In this document: positions 14,463-20,782 of the stretch, piece by piece
Layout of the letters: each line of letters begins with the position of its first letter
Position numbering within the stretch: the stretch's first letter is position 1
From: an uncultured Eubacteriales bacterium
Lineage (GTDB): Bacteria; Bacillota; Clostridia; Oscillospirales; Oscillospiraceae
Length of the DNA: 24,483 nucleotides
Direction of reading: 5' to 3'
NCBI GenBank assembly: GCA_900544945.1
Contig: UQXG01000013.1
Span: 1 to 24,483 of the forward strand
The notes under the pieces: generated by a model
Told to the model about the DNA's origin: nothing
Databases searched by the model: none
What the model saw: only the letters and a program-made list of their open reading frames with translations
Made by a program: the position numbers and the translations under genes

Positions 14463-14939
14463 ATGTTTTTGAAATATCTTTCCGTTTTTTTGATATCTAT
14501 GGTACCCCTTGTAGAACTGCGGGGGGCTATTCCCTTCGCCACGGTAAGCCTGGGGCTTGCGTACTGGCCGTCTTTGGCTGTGTGCGTGCTGGGAAATCTT
14601 TTCCCAGTGCCCCTGATCTATTTCTTCGCCAGAAAGGTTCTGGAATGGGGGCAGGACAAGCGGTATATCGGGAAATTTTTCACCAGGTGCCTGAAAAAGG
14701 GAGAATCCGCCGGACAGAAGCTGTCCCACCGGGCAGGCAAGCGGGGAATGTTCCTGGCTCTGCTGCTTTTCGTGGGCATTCCCCTGCCCGGAACCGGTGC
14801 CTGGACGGGCACCCTTGCCGCCAGCTTCCTGGATTTCGGCATCAAGGGCACTTCCGTGGCCGTGTCGTTGGGTGTGGTGCTGGCCGGAATCATCATGGGC
14901 GTCATCAGCATGACCGGAATTCATGTATTCGGATTATAA
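14463..14939 (+). CDS. Small membrane protein of the COG2426 (small multidrug export-like) family
   Basis: A 158-aa integral membrane protein with hydrophobic segments at about 4-20, 24-55, 95-115 and 128-156. The signatures VPLVELRGAIPF (14-25) and LLLFVGIPLPGTGAWTG (99-115) are characteristic of this family. A basic loop (ARKVLEWGQDKRYIG...KKGES) lies between the helical pairs. The export label of the family rests on weak evidence, and the transported substrate is unknown. The start is ATG 14463, with TTGGAG upstream and a promoter ending at 14436; an in-frame codon at 14421 would be inside the promoter. The HIT gene follows after 13 bp. Confidence 0.85.
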   Translation: MFLKYLSVFLISMVPLVELRGAIPFATVSLGLAYWPSLAVCVLGNLFPVPLIYFFARKVLEWGQDKRYIGKFFTRCLKKGESAGQKLSHRAGKRGMFLALLLFVGIPLPGTGAWTGTLAASFLDFGIKGTSVAVSLGVVLAGIIMGVISMTGIHVFGL

Positions 14940-14952
14940 GGAGCGAACAAAA

Positions 14953-15294
14953 ATGACTGATTGTTTATTCTGCAAAATCATTGCCGGGGATATCCCCTCC
15001 ACCAAGGTCTATGAGGACGAAACCGTCTTCGCCTTCCGGGACATCAACCCCCAGGCCCCTACCCACATTCTGGTGATTCCCAAAACCCACATTTCCGGCT
15101 GCAACGGCGTTACCGCTGACAACAGTGCGGTGGTGGCTCACATTTTTGAGGTGATTCCCCAGATTGCCAAGGCCGAGGGCCTGGTAAACGGCTACCGAGT
15201 GGTGAGCAACTGCGGCGCCGATGCGGGTCAGACCGTGCCCCACCTGCACTTCCACATTCTGGGTGGCAAGGCTCTGAATCTGGAAATGGCATAA
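14953..15294 (+). CDS. HIT-family nucleotide-binding hydrolase (HinT-like)
   Basis: A 113-aa histidine-triad protein. N-terminal DCLFCKII with a Cys pair (C4, C7) is typical of bacterial HinT-type proteins. VFAFRDINPQAPTHILVIPK (25-44) forms the nucleotide-binding sheet, and HLHFHILGG (97-105) is the histidine triad carrying the nucleophile. It would hydrolyse purine phosphoramidates or aminoacyl-adenylates. AAGGAG overlaps the previous stop codon region, and a strong terminator follows, so it ends a two-gene unit. Confidence 0.92.
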   Translation: MTDCLFCKIIAGDIPSTKVYEDETVFAFRDINPQAPTHILVIPKTHISGCNGVTADNSAVVAHIFEVIPQIAKAEGLVNGYRVVSNCGADAGQTVPHLHFHILGGKALNLEMA

Positions 15295-15301
15295 ATTACA
15301 G

Positions 15302-15331
15302 AGCCCGGACGGCTGTCCGGGCTTTCTTTTT
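15302..15331 (+). terminator. Terminator after the HIT gene
   Basis: AGCCCGGAC (15302-15310) and GTCCGGGCT (15315-15323) with a GGCT loop, followed by TTCTTTTT. Confidence 0.9.
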
Positions 15332-15391
15332 GCCGGGGGTATCCGCCCGGTAAGCGGTTTTGTCAATACTGCCGAAATTGCCCGGTTGTCC

Positions 15392-15420
15392 TTGACTTAT
15401 TTCAGATTAGGACGCATAAT
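15392..15420 (+). promoter_or_regulatory. Promoter of the LRR-like gene
   Basis: TTGACT (15392-15397), a 17-bp spacer and CATAAT (15415-15420). Confidence 0.7.
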
Positions 15421-15458
15421 GAGAATATATGCCATATAACCAGGGAGGAAAGAAATTT

Positions 15459-17051
15459 ATGAAGCGGAAAGGCCTTGTGGCTCTGATCCTGATTTTGCTT
15501 CTGCTGCTGGCCATCTGCGGAGCCGGCTTTGTGATGATGAATTACGCCGTGGTGAATTTCCACCTGTACCCCAAAAGTGCCCAGAGCCTTGACCTGCGGG
15601 CAGAGGATCTGAGTCTTTCCCGGTACCGGTCTTTGCAAAGAAGTATGCCCGGCTGTGATATCCTGTGGAACGTGCCTTTCCAGGGCAGGCTCATCAACAG
15701 CAATGCCCGGGAAATCACGCTGACAGAATTGTCGGAAGACGATATCCTGACCCTGGCCTGCTTTCCGAACCTGGCCGCCGTCCACGCCGAGGGCTGCACG
15801 GACTATGAAAACCTGGCCCATCTGCGCCAGTCCCTTCCCAACGTGGAACTGACCTATTTCATCACCCTGGGCGGGCTGAACTACGCTCAGGACGCGGATC
15901 TCGTGGAGCTAACGGACTTTACCGGGGAGGATGTGGCAAGGCTTGCCTACCTGCCGAAGCTTTCCACCGTCATTGTCAGCGGCGGGACACCCGAGAGTCT
16001 TTCTCAGGCTCAGAGCTACTGCCGGCAGGCAGGCGTTGCCTTCCTGATCCGGCTGGGCAACAAGCTTGTGGAGACCTCCGCTACCAATCTGACGGTGGAG
16101 GATGTGACCGATGCCCAGCTCCACCTGCTGGGCTGTCTGCCTGATCTCAAGCGACTGCACCTGGTGAACCCTCAGGCAGAAACGGAGACGGTTTTCGCCT
16201 TGGACACCACCTATCCCAATGTGCGGACCACCTGGGAAATCCGCATCGGCGACGCCTCCTTCCAGAGCACGGACACGGAAATTGACCTGTCCCAGGTGGT
16301 GGTCACCGATCTTGCGGACGTGGAGCGGAAAATGGAATATCTGCCCAATGCCCAGACGGTGATTTTCGGCCTGTGCGGCATCGACAACCCCAGCTGGGGC
16401 AACAGCAAGGCCAAGAATCTGGCGGTCTGCGAAATTGAAAACGAGGCTCTTTCCGAATACCGGGATCGGGTGCGTGACAAGTATAAGGTGGTCTGGACGG
16501 TACGGCTGGGCCCCAGCATCGCCCTTCGGACGGACAAGGACAACTTCATGCCCAACCACTTCGGCGTGGGCCAGTTCTTTGACGACTACACCGTGAACCT
16601 CAAGTACTGCGAGGACATGGTCTGCCTGGACTTAGGCCACATGACCATGCACACCATCGATTTTGTCACCTACATGCCCAAGCTCAAGTACCTGATTCTC
16701 GCCTGGACGGAGGTGCAGTACATCGAGCCCATCCGCACCTGCAAGAATCTGATCTGGCTGGAGCTGGACAACAGCTGCATCCGGGACTATTCCCCTCTGG
16801 TTAACTGCACCGCTCTGGAGGACCTGAACATCGGCAAGACCTTCTGCGACATCACGCCTATCCTGCAAATGACGTGGTTAAAAAACCTGTACATGATCTT
16901 CGGCAACAGCGGCGATGCCTGGAAGGCCTCCCAGGCTCTGCCCAACACCCATGTGGTGGCCTCCGGCGATGCCACCGTAGGCGGCGGCTGGCGCAGACTG
17001 CCCAACTACTACGCCATGCGGGACGCCCTGCATATGTACTATATGAACTGA
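15459..17051 (+). CDS. N-terminally anchored extracytoplasmic leucine-rich-repeat-like protein
   Basis: A 530-aa protein with a basic start (MKRKG) and one hydrophobic helix (about 6-30), then an all-extracytoplasmic region. Residues 100-350 show a module of about 65-85 residues: a P-x-V strand ending in I-x-[IL]-G, an Asp/Leu-rich segment, and LP-x-L-x-x-[VL] before the next strand. Instances are LPNVELTYFITLGG (126-139), AGVAFLIRLG (191-200), YPNVRTTWEIRIG (252-264) and YKVVWTVRLG (342-351), with LPKLSTVIV, LPDLKRLHL and LPNAQTVIF between. The part after 385 has regular LRR turns (LKYLILAWTEV, LIWLELDNSC, LEDLNIGKT). There is no C-terminal sorting motif or basic tail, so it is probably held by its N-terminal helix. 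ATG 15459 has GGGAGG upstream. A binding role is likely; the ligand is unknown. Confidence 0.75.
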   Translation: MKRKGLVALILILLLLLAICGAGFVMMNYAVVNFHLYPKSAQSLDLRAEDLSLSRYRSLQRSMPGCDILWNVPFQGRLINSNAREITLTELSEDDILTLACFPNLAAVHAEGCTDYENLAHLRQSLPNVELTYFITLGGLNYAQDADLVELTDFTGEDVARLAYLPKLSTVIVSGGTPESLSQAQSYCRQAGVAFLIRLGNKLVETSATNLTVEDVTDAQLHLLGCLPDLKRLHLVNPQAETETVFALDTTYPNVRTTWEIRIGDASFQSTDTEIDLSQVVVTDLADVERKMEYLPNAQTVIFGLCGIDNPSWGNSKAKNLAVCEIENEALSEYRDRVRDKYKVVWTVRLGPSIALRTDKDNFMPNHFGVGQFFDDYTVNLKYCEDMVCLDLGHMTMHTIDFVTYMPKLKYLILAWTEVQYIEPIRTCKNLIWLELDNSCIRDYSPLVNCTALEDLNIGKTFCDITPILQMTWLKNLYMIFGNSGDAWKASQALPNTHVVASGDATVGGGWRRLPNYYAMRDALHMYYMN

Positions 17052-17104
17052 CGGGAAATCCAGATTTTTACAAAAATGAAAGAATTTCTTAAGGTTCCCC
17101 CGGC

Positions 17105-17133
17105 TTGACGGTAGCCGGAATCTATACTATAAT
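17105..17133 (+). promoter_or_regulatory. Promoter of the sortase gene
   Basis: TTGACG (17105-17110), a 17-bp spacer and consensus TATAAT (17128-17133). It separates sortase expression from the LRR gene. Confidence 0.8.
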
Positions 17134-17163
17134 GTTTTTGAGAAAATTACGGAGGGATTGCCC

Positions 17164-17961
17164 ATGAAAAAAATACTCTTTACCCTTACGGTCCTCCTGT
17201 TGGTGGTTGCCTTCGGCGTCAGTGCCTTTATGGTCGGCAATTATCTGCTGGAGGGCAAGCGCCAGGAAGACCAGATGAAGGATCTGGCCAATCAGATCAG
17301 CCAGGCGCAGAGCGAGGCAGCTGATGAGGTGCTGGTGACGGCTCCTGTCCGGGTCACCGAGCCCAAGGAAACCAAGGATCCCAACGCCATGCTCCCCGGC
17401 TACGACGTGCTCTATCAGCAGAATTCCGACGCGGTGGGCTGGATCAAGATCGAGGGCACCAAGCTCAACGAGGCGGTTTTCCAGACCCCCAATGACCCCA
17501 ATTTCTACCTGTACGCGGATATCAACAAGCAGAAAAGCGACCACGGCAGCATTTACGCCTGGGGCACCGCGGATGTGAACAAGCCCAGCGACAACATCAC
17601 CATGTTCGGCCACAACATGAAGGACGGCAGTAAGTTCGCCTGCCTGGGTGCTTACACCAGCAAGGCCGCCTGGGAGAAGAACAACCTGATCTTCTTCGAC
17701 ACGCTGACGGAGTACCACACCTATAAAATCTTCGCCGTGTTCAAGACCTCCGCCAACGAGGGCGAGGGCTTTAAGTATCACCAGTTCGTGGACGCGGCCA
17801 ACGAAAAGGAATTCAACGACTTCGTTTCTACCTGCAAGAAGCTGTCTTTCTACGACACCGGCATTACCCCGGTGTACGGCGACAAGCTGATTTGCCTGTC
17901 CACCTGTGAGTACACCCTGGAAAACGGCCGACTGGTGGTCGCCGCCGTCCGGATTACCTGA
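17164..17961 (+). CDS. srtB: Class B sortase
   Basis: Membrane-anchored cysteine transpeptidase of 265 aa that joins surface proteins to the cell wall. The N-terminal helix (about 4-26) is followed by a charged, probably helical linker (30-55) and the sortase barrel. Catalytic residues are His150 in MFGHNM, Cys248 in LSTCEY and Arg256 in NGRLVVAAVR. SDAVGWIKIEGTKLNEAVFQ (88-107) and NDPNFYLYADINKQKSDHGSIY are typical of class B enzymes. GGAGGG lies 7 bases before ATG 17164, favouring it over TTG 17158. No protein with a recognisable C-terminal sorting signal is encoded in the window, so its substrates are elsewhere. It has its own promoter and terminator. Confidence 0.9.
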   Translation: MKKILFTLTVLLLVVAFGVSAFMVGNYLLEGKRQEDQMKDLANQISQAQSEAADEVLVTAPVRVTEPKETKDPNAMLPGYDVLYQQNSDAVGWIKIEGTKLNEAVFQTPNDPNFYLYADINKQKSDHGSIYAWGTADVNKPSDNITMFGHNMKDGSKFACLGAYTSKAAWEKNNLIFFDTLTEYHTYKIFAVFKTSANEGEGFKYHQFVDAANEKEFNDFVSTCKKLSFYDTGITPVYGDKLICLSTCEYTLENGRLVVAAVRIT

Positions 17962-17982
17962 TGTTCCATACCGAGTCAAAAG

Positions 17983-18009
17983 GCCTGCCCATTCCGGGCA
18001 GGCTTTTTT
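17983..18009 (+). terminator. Terminator of the sortase gene
   Basis: GCCTGCCC (17983-17990) and GGGCAGGC (17996-18003), loop ATTCC, followed by TTTTTTG. Confidence 0.9.
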
Positions 18010-18032
18010 GTTTGTCCGGCGTTCCGAAACTT

Positions 18033-18113
18033 GTAGGGGTCGATGCCCTCATCGACCCGTTTTCATCCATGGATGGCCTTTACTGGCGGGTCGATGAGGG
18101 CATCGACCCCTAC
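18033..18113. repeat. Perfect 27-bp inverted repeat around a 27-bp spacer
   Basis: Arm 18033-18059 starts GTAGGGGTCGATGCCCTC. Arm 18087-18113 is its exact complement. The spacer contains the inner palindrome CATCCATGGATG (18064-18075). A related short form lies at 9668-9690. It looks like a mobile palindromic repeat inserted between a terminator and the next promoter. Confidence 0.8.
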
Positions 18114-18146
18114 GGCCTTCTGCGGAGATTCCTGAAATATTCTCTC

Positions 18147-18175
18147 TTGCCCTGGGGGGCAGAATGACGTATAAT
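18147..18175 (+). promoter_or_regulatory. Promoter of the GH2 gene
   Basis: TTGCCC (18147-18152), a 17-bp spacer and consensus TATAAT (18170-18175). No operator-like palindrome is evident next to it. Confidence 0.7.
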
Positions 18176-18202
18176 GAAAGAAAACGCTCGGAGGCGAGAA
18201 AT

Positions 18203-20545
18203 ATGCTGAGTTTATGCAACGATTGGGAGTTTACGCCGGAATGGTTCGACGGCTTTGCCCTGGGTGAGGGAAAGGGAGTTCCCGTGCGCCTGCCCCACAC
18301 CGTGAAGGAGGTTCCCCTTCACTATGCCGATTCTCAGACCTATCAGGGCTTCTGCGGCTATCGGAAAGTCCTGACCCTGGGGCGAGAGCTGGCGGGAAAG
18401 CACATTTTCCTCCAGTTTGACGGGGCCGCCCACATCGCTTCCGTCTTTCTCAACGGTCGGGAGCTGGTGGAGCACCGATGCGGCTACACCGGTTTCCGGG
18501 TAGAGATCACCGAAGCCGCCGTCCTGGGTGAGGAGAACCTACTGGCCGTCCGGCTGGATACCACCGAAAACCCGGAGATTCCTCCCTTCGGCCACGTCAT
18601 CGACTATCTGACCTACGGCGGCCTGTACCGGGAGGTCTGGCTGGATATCCGGGAGAAAAGCTACATCGAAGATCTGTTCATCACCACCCCCACCCTGACC
18701 ACCCTGAAAATCCGTCCCAAGCTTCACCACGCCAAGGGCTGTCTGCTGCTGGTGGAGCTGCTGCGGGGCGAGCGGAGCCTGGTGCGCAAGGCCTTCACCT
18801 CCGACGGCGTCATCACCATCCAGTGCCCCGGCGTCCGGCCTTGGGATACAAAGCACCCGGTGCTCTATACCTGCCGGGTGTCCCTGCTGAAAATCGGCCA
18901 GGTCATGGACGTGCGGGAGCAGAAGGTTGGCTTCCGGGTGGTGGAATTCCAGGCCGACGGCTTTTACCTGAACGGCAGGCGCACCTTCCTGCGAGGGCTG
19001 AACCGACACCAGTGCTGGCCCTACATGGGCTACGCCGCTCCGGAGAGCCTCCAGCGGGAGGATGCCCGGATTCTGAAGCGGGAGCTGTCCTGCAACGCCG
19101 TGCGCACCTCCCACTATCCCCAGAGCCACTACTTCCTGGACGAGTGCGATCGGCTGGGTCTGCTGGTGTTCACGGAAATTCCCGGCTGGCAGCACATCGG
19201 CGGCAGCAACTGGAAGGCTCAGGCGGTGCAGAACACCCGGGAAATGATTCTCCAATACCGGAACCATCCCTCCATCGTTCTGTGGGGGGTGCGGATCAAC
19301 GAAAGCCCGGACGACGACACCCTCTACCGGATGACCAACGCCGTGGCTCACGAGCTGGATCCCAGCCGTCCCACCTCCGGCGTCCGGAATCTGGAAAAGA
19401 GCAGTCTGCTGGAGGACGTGTACGCCTTCAACGACTTCTCCCACACCGGCGCCAACCCGGGTTGCAGACTGAAAAAGGCAGTCACCCCGGATGAGAGCAA
19501 AGCCCTGCTGATCTCCGAGCACGACGGTCACATGTTCCCCACCAAGTCCTTCGACTCCTGGCAGCGGCGGCAGGAGCAGGCCCAGCGGCACATGCGGGTG
19601 CTGAACGATGCCATGGCGGACGGGGAGCACGCCGGATGCTTCGGCTGGTGCATGTTCGACTACCCCACCCACCGGGACTTTGGCTCCGGGGATCGGGTGT
19701 GCTATCACGGCGTTATGGATGCCTTCCGGAATCCCAAGCTGGCAGCCTATGCCTATGCCAGCCAGGGCGAGGGCAGCCCGGTGCTGGCGGTAGGCTCCAC
19801 CATGGACATCGGCGACTATCCCGGCGGGCAGATTGGGGACATTCTGGTGTTCACCAATGCAGATTATGTAAACCTCTATAAAAACGGCAGCTTTGTCACC
19901 CGGCTGGATCGCACCCGCTGGGAGGCTCTGCCCCACGGCCCCCTGGTGCTGGATGATACCATCGGTTCTTTGCTGGAAACCCAGGAGGGCTTCGACGCCA
20001 AAAAGGCCGAGCAGATTCGCGCCTGTCTGCTGGCGGCACGCAAGTACGGCCCCGGCAGCCTGCCCCCGACGGAAATGGCCCGGATGGGCTACGTCATGGT
20101 CAAGTACGGCCTGAAATATTCCGACGCGATGCGGCTCTACGAAAAGTACATCGGCAACTGGGGCGGCGAGGCCACCACCTGGCGGCTCATGGCCGTGGTG
20201 GAGGGCGAGGTGGTAGCCAGCTGCACCCTGAGCCCCAGCTGCCGCCTCCATCTGGACGTGACACCCAGCTCCGTGGTGCTGAGCGAAAGGGACACCTACG
20301 ACATGGCTGCCGTCCGGATCCGGATTCTGGACGAAAACGGCAACAACGCCCCCTACGCTCAACTGCCTCTGCGCTTTACCCTGGAGGGGGCGGCGGAGCT
20401 GGTGGGTCCGGAGGTGGTCACCGCCGAGGGCGGCATGGCGGGCACCTATCTGCGCACAGTGGGCGCCGCCGGGCAGGCAAAGCTCACCATCTCCTGCGAT
20501 CAGACAGAGCCTGTGACAATTTTGTTTCAAGTTAACAAAAGGTAA
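18203..20545 (+). CDS. Glycoside hydrolase family 2 (beta-galactosidase/beta-glucuronidase-like)
   Basis: A 780-aa cytoplasmic glycosidase; no signal peptide. Domains in order: jelly-roll sugar-binding domain (about 1-150, with RLPHTVKEVP and YGGLYREVWL), Ig-like domain (about 150-250), TIM barrel from GFYLNGRRTFLRGLNRHQ (253-270), with acid/base Glu367 in WGVRINE and probable nucleophile Glu439 in LLISEHDGH, and a C-terminal region including an Ig-like fold (about 683-776). RTSHYPQSHYFLDECDRLGLLVFTE (301-325) is a classic GH2 signature. SEHDG replaces the more usual TEYG-type nucleophile context. Substrate specificity cannot be set: galactosides, glucuronides or mannosides are possible. GGAGG precedes ATG 18203. 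There is no transporter or regulator beside it, so it acts as a stand-alone gene. Confidence 0.85.
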   Translation: MLSLCNDWEFTPEWFDGFALGEGKGVPVRLPHTVKEVPLHYADSQTYQGFCGYRKVLTLGRELAGKHIFLQFDGAAHIASVFLNGRELVEHRCGYTGFRVEITEAAVLGEENLLAVRLDTTENPEIPPFGHVIDYLTYGGLYREVWLDIREKSYIEDLFITTPTLTTLKIRPKLHHAKGCLLLVELLRGERSLVRKAFTSDGVITIQCPGVRPWDTKHPVLYTCRVSLLKIGQVMDVREQKVGFRVVEFQADGFYLNGRRTFLRGLNRHQCWPYMGYAAPESLQREDARILKRELSCNAVRTSHYPQSHYFLDECDRLGLLVFTEIPGWQHIGGSNWKAQAVQNTREMILQYRNHPSIVLWGVRINESPDDDTLYRMTNAVAHELDPSRPTSGVRNLEKSSLLEDVYAFNDFSHTGANPGCRLKKAVTPDESKALLISEHDGHMFPTKSFDSWQRRQEQAQRHMRVLNDAMADGEHAGCFGWCMFDYPTHRDFGSGDRVCYHGVMDAFRNPKLAAYAYASQGEGSPVLAVGSTMDIGDYPGGQIGDILVFTNADYVNLYKNGSFVTRLDRTRWEALPHGPLVLDDTIGSLLETQEGFDAKKAEQIRACLLAARKYGPGSLPPTEMARMGYVMVKYGLKYSDAMRLYEKYIGNWGGEATTWRLMAVVEGEVVASCTLSPSCRLHLDVTPSSVVLSERDTYDMAAVRIRILDENGNNAPYAQLPLRFTLEGAAELVGPEVVTAEGGMAGTYLRTVGAAGQAKLTISCDQTEPVTILFQVNKR

Positions 20546-20621
20546 GGGGACAGATCGGCGGCATTTGTATCCAATTTACAGTTTCTTCTCAAAAAATTTT
20601 CCAAAAAATAACCGCTGCTTA

Positions 20622-20650
20622 TTGACATTATAAGCAAATCGTGATATCCT
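20622..20650 (+). promoter_or_regulatory. Promoter of fhs
   Basis: Consensus TTGACA (20622-20627), a 17-bp spacer and TATCCT (20645-20650). The predicted start near 20657 gives a leader of about 125 nt, unusually long for this window. Confidence 0.7.
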
Positions 20651-20653
20651 TAT

Positions 20654-20673
20654 TTCGGTACTTAAGTACCGAA
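20654..20673 (+). promoter_or_regulatory. 20-bp perfect palindrome at the expected fhs transcription start
   Basis: TTCGGTACTTAAGTACCGAA begins 4 bp after the -10 hexamer and spans the predicted +1. Its position suits a dimeric repressor operator. As RNA it could also form a 5' hairpin. No regulator gene is adjacent. Confidence 0.55.
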
Positions 20674-20766
20674 TACAAGCGTGCGGGGAGCTATTCCGAC
20701 AGCGAGCCGCATAAGTCCTGTATGCACCTGGGCCACACTAACGGCAGGGTGCCGATTACACAATAC
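20671..20766 (+). ncRNA. Structured fhs leader, partial resemblance to a ZTP (pfl) riboswitch
   Basis: Between promoter and ribosome site, the leader holds GGGGAGC (20685-20691), GCCGC (20706-20710) and CCTGGGC (20727-20733), in the order seen in ZTP riboswitches, which are known upstream of fhs-type genes. GAATA/TATTC (20671-20675, 20692-20696) could make a P1-like stem. GTGC (20681-20684) could pair with GCAC (20724-20727) as a pseudoknot. The canonical ACTGGCG segment and the P2 hairpin are missing (ACAAGCG is present instead), so this is not a standard ZTP riboswitch. A final CGGCA/TGCCG hairpin (20742-20754) lies before AAGGAG (20767-20772). Identity as a riboswitch is tentative. Confidence 0.3.
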
Positions 20767-20782
20767 AAGGAGAATGAGTATC

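Noticed and set aside
15459..17051. LRR-like protein as a sortase substrate
   Set aside because: The C-terminus (RDALHMYYMN) has no sorting motif, hydrophobic span or basic tail.
18539..20530. A 663-codon open frame opposite the GH2 gene
   Set aside because: Same shadow composition; the GH2 catalytic motifs are on the plus strand.
20736..20756. T-box-like words (CTAACGGCAGGGTGCCG) in the fhs leader
   Set aside because: The invariant GGTGGNACCGCG-type T-box sequence and a terminator are absent; AGGGTG alone is not enough.
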